A DNA stretch of 64,000 nucleotides from Bacillus sp. ISL-18 (GCF_018613415.1 NZ_JAGGQG010000003.1:186001-250000), one strand, 5' to 3'; positions 33,466 through 41,867 are shown, numbered from the stretch's first letter. Notes: a model not told the origin generated them from the sequence alone. A program made the numbers and translations.

Positions 33466-34662
33466 TTATGATATTGCTGCATCTTTAGGACTAAGTGGCA
33501 AACCTAACTCCAGCTTCCCAAACATTTCGCCTAACCAATCAAAGTTAAACGTGATATGCATGGAGGATGCCTGAACATCTCTCCAATAACGGTTTAAGGG
33601 GTTACCTTCATAGACAATGCCTGCACCGCTATGGTCTACAATTGTTTTGACTGCTTGGTTGCTTAATTTGGCTACATATCCGTAATTTCGACGAATACGC
33701 AATTTTTCATGGGTATCTATTGGTTCCCCTGTCCCAAGTCTAGCAACCGTACTCTCTAATAGTGCTTCGGCAGCAGCGAGTATGGCTGAGACTTCTGCAA
33801 CCCGAATTTGTTGATGAGTAAAATCGGCCACCTTTGTATTTCTGGTGCTGACTTTATTTTTCATCGTATCTCTCCAAAGCTCATATGCTCCAATACTGGC
33901 GCCTAGGATCGCTGAGGATAAGCAAACTGGCATGGCTGCATATAAAGGGTGGCTATAAAGGAGACCTGTATTTAATTTTCTTCCAGGGCCCTCACCCTTT
34001 TGACACCATGCAAGCATATCGGTGGTTCGGTGTTTGGGAACGTATACATTTTTAAGTAAAATATTATTGCTGCCAGTTCCTCTTTGCGCAACGGTTTTCC
34101 ATGTTTTTTGAACTTCAAAATCTTCTTTGGGAACCAGCATCAAAATGATTTCGTTCGCTAATCCATTTTCTGGATTTACGCCAATATTCCCCTGGATCAT
34201 GACATAATCACTGTGATTAATTCCAGATGAAAAACCCCACGTACCGTTGATTTGATATCCGCCATCAACTGGCGTAATTACATTGGTTGGAAATGGCGCA
34301 AATGAAGATGCAATCGTTGCATCTAGGTCTTTTTCCCACACTTCACGCTGCGCTTCCTCTGGAAAGTAGGCAAGCATCCATGAATGAACGACCAAGAGCG
34401 TATAACACCATCCTGCTGAAGGATCAGCTTTTGCTATTTCCACCCCAGTTTCATACAAAGTATTAAAATCTAGTTCATGGCCACCCCAACGTTTAGGGAC
34501 CATTGCCCGGATAAGCCCAGCATCGATAAAGTCCTGAATCGTTTCTTCTGGCTGACGGCACAGTTCTTCCGATAATTTAAAGCGTGATCTAAGCTGAGAT
34601 GCAATCTCTCTAGCACGTTCGACTGCCTCTTGATGAGTTAATTGTGTAGTTAACTGGTTCAA
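33466..34662 (-). CDS. Flavin-dependent aromatic monooxygenase, acyl-CoA dehydrogenase fold (HsaA/HpaH-like)
   Basis: Start placed at TTG 34662, because AAAGGAGG lies eight bases upstream; the open frame continues further but without a ribosome site. The 398-residue product has the acyl-CoA dehydrogenase fold but the sequence style of group D oxygenases (HsaA, Acinetobacter p-hydroxyphenylacetate hydroxylase C2): ADPSAGWCYTLLVVHSWML, TWGFSSGINHSDYVMIQG and RGTGSNNILLKNVYVP. With reduced flavin from the reductase at 29142 it would hydroxylate a phenolic ring. It is the first gene of the seven-gene operon and lies behind operator copy C. Confidence 0.85.
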   Translation of the reverse strand: MNQLTTQLTHQEAVERAREIASQLRSRFKLSEELCRQPEETIQDFIDAGLIRAMVPKRWGGHELDFNTLYETGVEIAKADPSAGWCYTLLVVHSWMLAYFPEEAQREVWEKDLDATIASSFAPFPTNVITPVDGGYQINGTWGFSSGINHSDYVMIQGNIGVNPENGLANEIILMLVPKEDFEVQKTWKTVAQRGTGSNNILLKNVYVPKHRTTDMLAWCQKGEGPGRKLNTGLLYSHPLYAAMPVCLSSAILGASIGAYELWRDTMKNKVSTRNTKVADFTHQQIRVAEVSAILAAAEALLESTVARLGTGEPIDTHEKLRIRRNYGYVAKLSNQAVKTIVDHSGAGIVYEGNPLNRYWRDVQASSMHITFNFDWLGEMFGKLELGLPLSPKDAAIS

Positions 34663-34820
34663 AATACGACCTCCTTTATGATTATTTATTAATCCCAAGA
34701 ATCCAAGGTAATGTTTACGTGATACCTTCTCCAACTCTCCAACATTGAGAGGGTAATTTTAGTAAACTGCTTGTATGTTGTCTTCTTAAATAAAATGATA
34801 TATAACTTTTATTATTTTTG

Positions 34821-34864
34821 GAAATATCAGAAAATCATATCCGTAATAAGATTTTCCTTATAAC
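34821..34864. promoter_or_regulatory. Operator copy C, between the monooxygenase operon and LysR 3
   Basis: GAAATATC, 2 bases, AAAATCAT, 4 bases, GTAATAAG, 6 bases, CTTATAAC. Box order and spacing match copies A and B. The last two boxes make a clear dyad. Its location in a divergent LysR intergenic region is the textbook place for a LysR regulatory site. Confidence 0.65.
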
Positions 34865-34937
34865 GTTTGTTCCATTTAGAGATTCCTATTATAATAAACT
34901 CATAATTTAGTTAGTTTACGGATGAGGAGGGATGTTA

Positions 34938-35837
34938 ATGGACATGCGTCCATTACGTTATTTCATCTCGGTTGCAGAGCATTTAAACTTCACGGAAGCA
35001 TCGAAACAGCTATATGTAGCTCAACCAGCTGTGAGTCAACAAATTGCCTATTTAGAAAAAAAATTAGGTGTTAAGCTTTTCCACCGAACGAAACATTCTG
35101 TTCAACTGACTCATGCTGGTTCTGTTTTTTTGAAAGATGCACGGGAAATCATAAGGAAACTTGATGAATCTTTTATAAATGCCCAACAAGCGGAGGAAGG
35201 ATTAATTGGTACCATTAATATTGGCTTATTAAGTGTCCCAGTGAGGGATTTTTTGCCGCGACTAATTCGAAAATTCAGGCGAAAATATCCAAGGGTAAAT
35301 ATTAGGTTGAACTATTATCATGTTGGAAAAATTATTGAAAAATTAAAGGCCGATGAACTAGATATCGCTTTTACCCTTTCACTTGGGTTGCAGAGTATTG
35401 GGGGGCTTGAATACAAGACGTTATGGACGCAGCCCCATTGTCTTATCATGCATCAAGATCATCCGTTTGCTAATAGAGCCAGTGTTAACATTGCAGAGTT
35501 GGCAAATGAATCTTTTGTCATGCTCGAAAGGGAAGAATCTCCTCCTGGTTTTGATTTATTGCTGGCTGCGTGTGCCAATCATGGTTTTTCTCCAAATCTA
35601 GTTAATACGGCTTCACATATTGAGGCTGTGTTAATGATGGTGGATGCTGGGATCGGAATCGCCATTCTGCCGAAATATTTTCAGTTATATGCCTCTCCTT
35701 CTCTGCGTTTTATTAATATTGAAGGGGAAGATTATACGGTTGATATTTTGGCCTCCTGGAAGAAGGTAAATAATAACCCCTCTCGATCTTTATTTATTAA
35801 AGAACTAGAGGTACTGCTGGCGCAAAAAAATAACTAA
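34938..35837 (+). CDS. LysR-family regulator 3 of the aromatic island
   Basis: ATG 34938 is preferred: GAGGAGGG ends six bases before it, whereas ATG 34932 touches the ribosome site. The 299-residue product has the helix-turn-helix NFTEASKQLYVAQPAVSQQI and a full effector domain. It is a close paralogue of the regulator at 21116 (same HLNFTEA, KHSVQLT and EREESPPGFD-like segments). Divergent from the monooxygenase operon with operator C between them, it is the likely activator of that operon. Confidence 0.9.
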   Translation: MDMRPLRYFISVAEHLNFTEASKQLYVAQPAVSQQIAYLEKKLGVKLFHRTKHSVQLTHAGSVFLKDAREIIRKLDESFINAQQAEEGLIGTINIGLLSVPVRDFLPRLIRKFRRKYPRVNIRLNYYHVGKIIEKLKADELDIAFTLSLGLQSIGGLEYKTLWTQPHCLIMHQDHPFANRASVNIAELANESFVMLEREESPPGFDLLLAACANHGFSPNLVNTASHIEAVLMMVDAGIGIAILPKYFQLYASPSLRFINIEGEDYTVDILASWKKVNNNPSRSLFIKELEVLLAQKNN

Positions 35838-35885
35838 AGCAAAAGGGGGGCTATTGCTCCTAGCTCACCCTTTTGCTTTAGTCTT
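35834..35885 (+). terminator. Terminator after LysR 3
   Basis: A 14-bp stem pairs CTAAAGCAAAAGGG (35834-35847) with its complement at 35868-35881. A short T-containing tail follows. Confidence 0.75.
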
Positions 35886-35937
35886 AACCATTTAAAAGTT
35901 AGTAATCGTTCACCAATTCTTCGTATATTTATTTAGG

Positions 35938-36375
35938 TTACTCTTTCACTAACCCGCCTCGTAATGCTGTAACCCCATATTCCAGGTACCCTTTTAAGCA
36001 GCTTAACATAAAGACCCAGCCTTCTTTATTATCTAATAGTTGATCTACGAAATCGTCATCGTTTTCATGGAACCCCTCTTCCACAATTTCAATGATCGTA
36101 TTTGAGGGTTCCACCTCTTTTAAAGTAATAGTGACAACGTGCCCTTCTCCATTGGCCCCCCACTGGAACACAATCTTCTTATTGGTTTCAATTTCCAACA
36201 CGGCTATTTCCAATTGGGCATTGTATTCCTTATACTTCACAGTAATGATCTTGCCTTGTTCCCACCTTTCCGAACTCGATGAAAACCAAAAGTTACCGAT
36301 TTTGGATGGATCAACGAAGGCTTCAAATACTTCATTTGCTGGCGCTTTTATAGTAAATTTTGTAAGATTTCTCAC
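35938..36375 (-). CDS. SRPBCC/AHSA1-domain protein
   Basis: 145 residues forming a START-like fold: APANEVFEAFVDPSKIGNFWFSSSSERWEQGK at the N-terminus and GWVFMLSCLKGYLEYG at the end are typical of AHSA1/CalC-type proteins. They bind hydrophobic ligands or act as stress co-factors; no specific role can be assigned. The start is GTG with GAGGGAT upstream. It is monocistronic and borders the aromatic island without evident linkage. Confidence 0.85.
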   Translation of the reverse strand: MRNLTKFTIKAPANEVFEAFVDPSKIGNFWFSSSSERWEQGKIITVKYKEYNAQLEIAVLEIETNKKIVFQWGANGEGHVVTITLKEVEPSNTIIEIVEEGFHENDDDFVDQLLDNKEGWVFMLSCLKGYLEYGVTALRGGLVKE

Positions 36376-36651
36376 TTCATATCCCTCATTTTCTGTTCAT
36401 ATCCTTATATCCTCGTACTTTTAAGAGTGATTTATACTTAGCACTTTCTTTGCTGCTTTAACAATATGTTTTGGTGTCCGCATAACTTGACCCCTCAAAT
36501 ATTGGTCACTTATTTAATTCGCTGCGTTCCTTCTCCAACCTTCTTCAGAGTGAGGAAAAATCTAATAGTAGTTCTTTTATAGTTCCTTTAACGATAATTA
36601 TTAGATATTGAAGAGTAGTTAAACATTCATAGGAATTTAGGGGGAGAAACG

Positions 36652-37620
36652 ATGAAAGCTATTGTTTATGACAGATATGGTCCGCCAGATGTTCTTCAAT
36701 TAAAAGAAGTGGAAAAACCTGAGCCTAAGGATAATCAAGTACTAGTAAAAATTAAGGCAGCATCCTTGAACTATGGAAACTTGGTTCTTTTAAAAGGTGA
36801 ACCGTTCTTAGCCCGCTTTGCCTTTGGTCTATTGAAACCAAAATACACTATTCCTGGAGGTGATATTGCGGGTCGGGTTGAAGCTGTTGGCAAAGAGGTA
36901 AAGCAATTTCACCCGGGGGATGCGGTGTTTGGTGACCTTTCCGGATGTGGGTGGGCTGGATTTGCCGAGTATGTATCTGTTCCTGAAAATGCCTTAGCAT
37001 TAAAACCTGGTAATTTATCCTTTGAAGAGGCCGCCGCGGTCCCAATGGCGGGAGTTACAGCGTTGCAGAGTCTGCGAAATAAAGGCAAACTTCAGTCCGG
37101 TCAGAAGGTACTGATTAATGGTGCCTCTGGCGGTGTCGGAACGTTTGCTGTACAGATTGCGAAAGCACTTGGTGCTGAGGTAACGGGTGTGTGCAGTCCG
37201 AGAAATTTAGCTATTCTGGAGTCAATTGGGGCAGATCGTTGTCTTGACTATACCAAAGAGAGCTTTACTGAAAAAACAGATCGTTATGACCTGATTCTTG
37301 GTGTTAACGGAGGTCTTCCACTTTCTGCTTATAAGCGTGCTTTGAAGCCCAATGGTATATTTGTTCATGTCGGCGGTTCCGGTTCTCAAATGTTTCAAGC
37401 CCTTGCCCTTGGACCTTGGGTTTCTATGACTGGGAGTAAGAAAATGGGCAGCTTTTTACAAAGGGCGAACCAGCAGGATTTAATTTATTTGAAAGAGCTT
37501 ATTGAAGCTGGCAAGGTAAAGCCAGTTATTGATAAAAGTTATAAGTTGAGTGAAGTAAGGGATGCCTTTAGGTATTTCGATGAAGGGCATGCGCAGGGAA
37601 AGGTTTTAATAACACTTTGA
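36652..37620 (+). CDS. NAD(P)-dependent MDR-family oxidoreductase (quinone oxidoreductase-like)
   Basis: 322 residues of the zinc-free medium-chain dehydrogenase type. The N-terminal catalytic domain has KAIVYDRYGPPDVLQLKEVEKP and PGGDIAGRVEAVGKEV, and the Rossmann domain has INGASGGVGTFAVQIAKALGAEVTGV. Zinc-binding cysteines are not evident. Relatives reduce quinones or enals with NADPH. AGGGGGAGA precedes the ATG by about six bases. It is convergent with the HxlR gene. Confidence 0.88.
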   Translation: MKAIVYDRYGPPDVLQLKEVEKPEPKDNQVLVKIKAASLNYGNLVLLKGEPFLARFAFGLLKPKYTIPGGDIAGRVEAVGKEVKQFHPGDAVFGDLSGCGWAGFAEYVSVPENALALKPGNLSFEEAAAVPMAGVTALQSLRNKGKLQSGQKVLINGASGGVGTFAVQIAKALGAEVTGVCSPRNLAILESIGADRCLDYTKESFTEKTDRYDLILGVNGGLPLSAYKRALKPNGIFVHVGGSGSQMFQALALGPWVSMTGSKKMGSFLQRANQQDLIYLKELIEAGKVKPVIDKSYKLSEVRDAFRYFDEGHAQGKVLITL

Positions 37621-37659
37621 AATAGATGATTCGGATCGTTTTTTGGGTTCTTGCGGGAG

Positions 37660-37845
37660 TGTTGGAATCCATCCTGCCAGACTAGACTTACCTCCACCTG
37701 TAGCTCCTATCCCTGTCCGAATCTTTCTCGCATTCGTACTTGCCTCTCCCTCTTCCTACGGCTTTCTGTCCGATCCTGCACCATATTCCGACTAGCCAAT
37801 CCCACTCTTGCCGTTCCTGTCCTAATCGCATATGATTTCTATGTA
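37660..37845. repeat. Pyrimidine/purine-biased degenerate repeat region
   Basis: About 185 bases of strongly strand-biased DNA. On the minus strand, variants of a GATCGGACAG-like segment recur at irregular intervals among purine-rich filler. Similar intergenic repeats are familiar in Bacillaceae. No coding function was seen. Confidence 0.45.
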
Positions 37846-37847
37846 AA

Positions 37848-37877
37848 CAAAAAAACGGATGGCATTTGCGCCATCCG
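37848..37877 (-). terminator. Terminator of the HxlR gene
   Basis: CGGATGGC at 37856-37863 pairs with GCCATCCG at 37870-37877. On the minus strand an eight-base T-run follows. Confidence 0.88.
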
Positions 37878-37893
37878 AAAGCTACTTTTTGTT

Positions 37894-38217
37894 TTATTGT
37901 TCCGATTCCATTGGCAGCCAGGCTTGTGACCATTTTTCAATTTCTCTAATGATGGGCTCCAAGGCTAGTCCTTTATCGGTTAGGGAATATTCAATACGTA
38001 CTGGTGTCTCAGGGAACACCTCGCGTTTAACGATTCCTTGATTTTCTAAATCCTTTAGACGCTCCGAAAGAACCCTCCCACTAATTCCCATAGAAGATTC
38101 TAGTGTGCAAAAGCGTTTCGACCCTGTTAGCAGCTGATAAATCACTAGACCTGTCCAGCGTTGGCTCATCATCACCATGGCTTTTTCGAATCGAGGACAA
38201 ATTTCAGGTTGATTCAT
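37894..38217 (-). CDS. HxlR-family winged-helix regulator
   Basis: 107 residues, the standard size. CPRFEKAMVMMSQRWTGLVIYQLL at the N-terminus keeps the conserved Cys and Trp of the family, followed by GISGRVLSERLKDLENQGIVKREVFPETPVRIEYSLTDKG. Several members (HypR, YodB, CatR) sense quinones or disulfide stress through this Cys. It is divergent from the monooxygenase-GCHII-RibD operon and is its probable regulator. AGGAGGGGAA precedes the ATG. Confidence 0.9.
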   Translation of the reverse strand: MNQPEICPRFEKAMVMMSQRWTGLVIYQLLTGSKRFCTLESSMGISGRVLSERLKDLENQGIVKREVFPETPVRIEYSLTDKGLALEPIIREIEKWSQAWLPMESEQ

Positions 38218-38286
38218 GGTTTCCCCTCCTATTCATCATTATCATATTACAAATCACAATAAAATTACAATAGGTAATGAATTTAT

Positions 38287-38315
38287 TTGACATAACTTAA
38301 TTTCAAAAATATAAT
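38287..38315 (+). promoter_or_regulatory. Consensus sigma-A promoter of the monooxygenase-ribA-ribD operon
   Basis: TTGACA (38287-38292), a 17-base spacer and TATAAT (38310-38315) are perfect consensus boxes. Direct AAGTTA repeats begin immediately downstream of the -10 and could be the HxlR site. The leader to the ATG is about 140 bases. Confidence 0.75.
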
Positions 38316-38458
38316 AAGTTACATAAAGTAAGTAAGTTATTAAGTCGAACGAACATAACATCATTATCATTAACATTCTTGTTCAATTGCTTTAGTACAT
38401 TACCGATACGTTAATATATATAGAAATTATACGAGACTAAATAAGGTGGTCCTTACAC

Positions 38459-39568
38459 ATGAATCATGAAGCAGATGTTTGTATTGTCGGTGGTGGTCCA
38501 GGCGGCGCCTTACTAGGATATTTGCTCGCGAAAAAAGGGATATCAACCATCGTTCTTGAACGTCACACAGGGATCGACAAAGAATTTCGGGGCGAACATC
38601 TCAATCAAGACGGTGAACGTGTTTTAAAAAAATATAATCTATATAATGAAGTACAAGAAGCTGGGCTGCTATTAATGGAACGGATCGAATACTGGCAGCA
38701 TGGTCAAGTCATAAAAACCGTTACACCAGCAGCTGGAGAAGAGCATGTCGGTATCCATGTCCCACAGAAGAATCTGTTAAGTGTATTGATTCGTAAATCG
38801 GAACCCTATCAGAATTATAAGCTTTTAATGGGGACAAAAGTGACTGATTTAAGCTTTAATAATAATGGGGAGGTTACAGGCCTCATAGCAACAAAAGGCG
38901 ATCAAGAAGTAACAATAAAAAGTAAGATTGTCGTTGGCGCAGATGGCCGATTCTCGACCGTAAGAAGACTTGCAGAAATCCCTTTTTCAACCATTAAACA
39001 TGGGTATGATTTGCTTTGGGCGAAAATTCCGAGCCCTGAAGGATGGGAGCCAACCATTAAAAATGCCCTAGTCGGCGGTAAACAGCTAGCATTGTTTACC
39101 CAGCAGGGCGGATTTATTCAGATTGGCTGGAACATTGAAGAAGATTCCTATCCAACCCTGAAAAAGCAATCATTTGACCCATTTATTGAGCAAGTGATCG
39201 AGGCATTTCCGGAGCTAACGGAAACTGTCCATCAGAACATTCAGTCATGGAACGACTTTATTTTATTAAAAGTGCAAAGCAGTCATTCACCGGTATGGGC
39301 GAAGGACGGGGTTGTGATCATGGGGGATGCTGCTCATACAATGAGTCCCACCGGTGCGTTCGGAATCAATTGTGCCCTTTTAGATGCGGATGCTTTAGCA
39401 GATGTCATCGAGGAAGCACTCGACAAAAATGATCGAAGTGGAGCACAATTAAGAAAATTAGAAGACACCCGGCGTGCTGATTCAGAGAAACTACAAAGTC
39501 AGCAAATGATAAAAGAACAAACCTTTCAAGATAATTTTAAAACTCCTGCACTGTCAAACGGTGTTTAG
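38459..39568 (+). CDS. FAD-dependent aromatic monooxygenase (PHBH/UbiH-like)
   Basis: 369 residues of the class A flavoprotein monooxygenase family. FAD-binding motifs are seen as VCIVGGGPGGALLGYLLAKKG (about 6-26), VVGADGRFSTVRR (about 158-170) and GVVIMGDAAHTMSPTGAFGIN (about 280-300). Such enzymes hydroxylate phenols or heteroaromatic rings with NAD(P)H and oxygen. AAGGTGGT precedes the ATG by about nine bases. It heads an operon with GTP cyclohydrolase II and RibD, so its substrate may be a flavin- or pteridine-like heterocycle; that is inferred from context only. Confidence 0.85.
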   Translation: MNHEADVCIVGGGPGGALLGYLLAKKGISTIVLERHTGIDKEFRGEHLNQDGERVLKKYNLYNEVQEAGLLLMERIEYWQHGQVIKTVTPAAGEEHVGIHVPQKNLLSVLIRKSEPYQNYKLLMGTKVTDLSFNNNGEVTGLIATKGDQEVTIKSKIVVGADGRFSTVRRLAEIPFSTIKHGYDLLWAKIPSPEGWEPTIKNALVGGKQLALFTQQGGFIQIGWNIEEDSYPTLKKQSFDPFIEQVIEAFPELTETVHQNIQSWNDFILLKVQSSHSPVWAKDGVVIMGDAAHTMSPTGAFGINCALLDADALADVIEEALDKNDRSGAQLRKLEDTRRADSEKLQSQQMIKEQTFQDNFKTPALSNGV

Positions 39569-39602
39569 AAAATAATAAAAACATGGGATTGGGGAAATGA
39601 TC

Positions 39603-40334
39603 ATGGAACAAGTTCAATTAAAGGCAGATGTCCTTTCATTATTAGAAGATAAAATAAAATTAATTAAAAAAGGCGAAGAGGCCATTTATCTGGTCGGCCC
39701 AATTAAGCTGCCTGTTAATTTATATGGGGAAACCATTGAGTTTAAATGGTACAGCTGGTTGAAGACGGAGCATGTTACAGAAGATTTCCAACAAGTCATT
39801 CAGCACCTATCTTCTGCTAAACTAGCGGAATTCCAACAATCAAGTGTCCTTGTTTACGGCGATTTTGAATACGGTGATGATGCCTTGATTCGGATGCATT
39901 CCATTTGTCATACTGGCGATATTTTTGGCAGCAAACGCTGTGATTGCGGCTTCCAGTTAAGACAATCCATGAAAATGATTGTCGAGCATGGGGCAGGCGC
40001 GTTATTTTACCTAGCTAATCACGAAGGCAGAGGAATTGGTTTATTTAGCAAGGCGATGGCCTATATTCTTCAAGAAAATGGATATGATACAGTGGAGGCG
40101 AATGAAGGTTTAGGTTTTGCCGATGATACGAGAAACTATGATGACGCAATTGAGGTATTAAAGGCACTGCGCTCAAAGCCAGTCACATTGATTACAAACA
40201 ATCCGAAAAAACTGAAAGCCTTAAAAAATGCAGGTGCCCCGCTCTCCGGTAGAACGCCATTATGGGGCGATGTTTCTGAGTACAATGAGAAATACTTAAA
40301 GACAAAAGTTAATAAATCAGGACATTTAGAGTAG
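39603..40334 (+). CDS. GTP cyclohydrolase II (RibA-type, stand-alone)
   Basis: ATG 39603 is preferred because the in-frame ATG at 39597 abuts the GGGGAA ribosome site. The 243-residue product has the zinc motif ICHTGDIFGSKRCDCGFQL (Cys102, Cys113, Cys115) and the catalytic NHEGRGIGL. It lacks the RibB domain normally fused in Bacillus RibBA and has about 50 extra N-terminal residues relative to E. coli RibA. It would open GTP to the pyrimidine that RibD then deaminates and reduces. Confidence 0.87.
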   Translation: MEQVQLKADVLSLLEDKIKLIKKGEEAIYLVGPIKLPVNLYGETIEFKWYSWLKTEHVTEDFQQVIQHLSSAKLAEFQQSSVLVYGDFEYGDDALIRMHSICHTGDIFGSKRCDCGFQLRQSMKMIVEHGAGALFYLANHEGRGIGLFSKAMAYILQENGYDTVEANEGLGFADDTRNYDDAIEVLKALRSKPVTLITNNPKKLKALKNAGAPLSGRTPLWGDVSEYNEKYLKTKVNKSGHLE

Positions 40335-40357
40335 CTTGAATAAGCTTTGAGATACAG

Positions 40358-40375
40358 GATGATACGAGTATCATC
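40358..40375 (+). other. Hairpin between ribA-like and ribD
   Basis: GATGATA pairs with TATCATC around CGAG in the 68-base gap before the ribD start. There is no T-run, so RNA processing or stability is more likely than termination. Confidence 0.4.
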
Positions 40376-40402
40376 TTGATATGGCAGGAGGATATGGGTT
40401 TT

Positions 40403-41488
40403 ATGAATGATGAATTTTATATGCAATTGGCATTACAGAATGCCCAAGCCATGAAAGGCCAGACCGACCCGAATCCACTGGTTGGCGCTGTGATTGTCAA
40501 TGACAATCGAATCCTAGGGGTCGGTGCTCACATGAAAGCCGGCGAACCGCATGCCGAAATCCATGCCCTTCGAATGGCAGGAGATCATGCGAAAGGTGCG
40601 ACCATCTATGTAACCTTAGAGCCTTGTTCCCATCATGGGCGGACAGGTCCTTGTGCGGTTGCACTTGTTGAGGCCGGAGTTAAAAAGGTCGTCATCGCGA
40701 CGTTGGATCCGAATCCTGTTGTCGCAGGTAACGGTGTAAAAATTCTTAAAGATGCCGGCATTGAAGTGGTGATTGGGGTTTGTGAGGAAGAATCCCGTCA
40801 AATGAATGAAGTATTTAATAAATTCATCATTGAGAAAAAACCATTTGTCACCTTAAAAGCAGCCACCACTCTTGATGGTAAAACGGCTACCCATACGGCC
40901 AGCAGCAAATGGATTACCGCTCCTGATGCACGGCATGATGTCCATCTGTTAAGAAGTGAAAATATGGCGATCCTTGTCGGCGTCAATACTGTAGTGGAAG
41001 ACAATCCGGAACTAACCTCAAGAATTCCAAATGGCCGGAACCCGATCCGGGTGATTTTAGATTCAAAGCTCAGAATTCCTTTAGATGCTAAAGTGGTAAC
41101 TGATCAGCAGGCAGAGACTTGGGTTTTTACTAGTGAAAGTTACGACAAGGAAAAACGGAAACAGTTAGAGGAACGCGGCATCTCTGTTTTTGTCACAAGC
41201 GGTTCAAGTCAAGTGGATCCGGCAGATGTGATGAATACCCTTGGGGAAAAGCTTGTATCCTCCGTGTTAATTGAAGCAGGCGGAACGATCAATGCGGCTC
41301 TTTTTGAAAAACAGTTAATTGATAAAGTGGTCCTATACATGGCTCCAAAGCTTGTAGGCGGGCAGTCCGCTCCTACCTTTTTAGAAGGAGCAGGAATTGC
41401 TGAGATGGGCAATGCTGTTGAGTTATCTAATTTAACCGTTACGCCTGTTGGGCGAGATTTTAAATTTACAGGATATCCGATATATTAA
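40403..41488 (+). CDS. ribD: Riboflavin biosynthesis bifunctional deaminase/reductase
   Basis: Start placed at ATG 40403, ten bases after AGGAGGA; the frame is open further upstream from a TTG. The 361-residue product has an N-terminal cytidine deaminase-like domain with zinc ligands His50, Glu52 (PHAEIHA), Cys75 and Cys84 (PCSHHGRTGPC). The C-terminal reductase domain has GVNTVVEDNPELTSR and EAGGTINAALFE. Both halves look complete. With the preceding GTP cyclohydrolase II it covers the first steps of riboflavin synthesis, but no RibE or RibH gene follows. Confidence 0.92.
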   Translation: MNDEFYMQLALQNAQAMKGQTDPNPLVGAVIVNDNRILGVGAHMKAGEPHAEIHALRMAGDHAKGATIYVTLEPCSHHGRTGPCAVALVEAGVKKVVIATLDPNPVVAGNGVKILKDAGIEVVIGVCEEESRQMNEVFNKFIIEKKPFVTLKAATTLDGKTATHTASSKWITAPDARHDVHLLRSENMAILVGVNTVVEDNPELTSRIPNGRNPIRVILDSKLRIPLDAKVVTDQQAETWVFTSESYDKEKRKQLEERGISVFVTSGSSQVDPADVMNTLGEKLVSSVLIEAGGTINAALFEKQLIDKVVLYMAPKLVGGQSAPTFLEGAGIAEMGNAVELSNLTVTPVGRDFKFTGYPIY

Positions 41489-41522
41489 AAATGGACGGTG
41501 CTGGTCACCATCCATTTTTTTT
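41486..41522 (+). terminator. Terminator after ribD
   Basis: Complementary arms around CTGGT (left to 41500, right from 41506) give a stem of about 14 bp with one G-T pair, followed by eight T. Confidence 0.9.
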
Positions 41523-41524
41523 AG

Positions 41525-41805
41525 ATGAAAGAGCAGTTCATTTACTGTAACCGGGGATGTTGTAGCTAACCGGGCTATGAAGATGCTCTTCATTTACTGT
41601 AATAGGGAAAAATCCGTCTCACTGGGCAATGAAAGGACTCTTCATTTACCGTTACAGGAGGAAACGCCACCTCACCGGGCAATGAAAGAGCCCTTCATTT
41701 ACTGTAACAGGGCTAATCACCACCTCACCGGGCAATGAAAGACTTCTTCATTTCCCCTAAGAGGAGGAATCGCCGCATCACCGGGCAATGAAAGAACCCT
41801 TTAAC
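41525..41805. repeat. Tandem array, 53-bp unit, about five copies
   Basis: The GGGC(A/T)ATGAA core occurs at 41572, 41624, 41677, 41730 and 41783, giving periods of 52, 53, 53 and 53. Each unit also contains TTCATTTACTGTAA or a close variant. Units are about 75-90 percent alike. There is no spacer diversity as in CRISPR. It fills the intergenic space before the yqfW gene. Confidence 0.85.
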
Positions 41806-41867
41806 AATGGAAATAGGACAAGGAATTTTCTAAAAGATAAAATAAGCAAAATGAAAGAGGGATTTGC

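Noticed and set aside
38322..38458. FMN riboswitch in the leader of the monooxygenase-ribA-ribD operon
   Set aside because: The leader is A/T-rich and I could not find the conserved RFN-element blocks or an attenuator hairpin.
38459..41488. Assignment as a toxoflavin cluster
   Set aside because: Only GCHII and RibD-type steps are shared; no methyltransferase or other tox-like genes are adjacent.
41525..41805. Possible CRISPR array
   Set aside because: The whole 53-bp unit is repeated, including what would be the spacer, and no cas genes are nearby.
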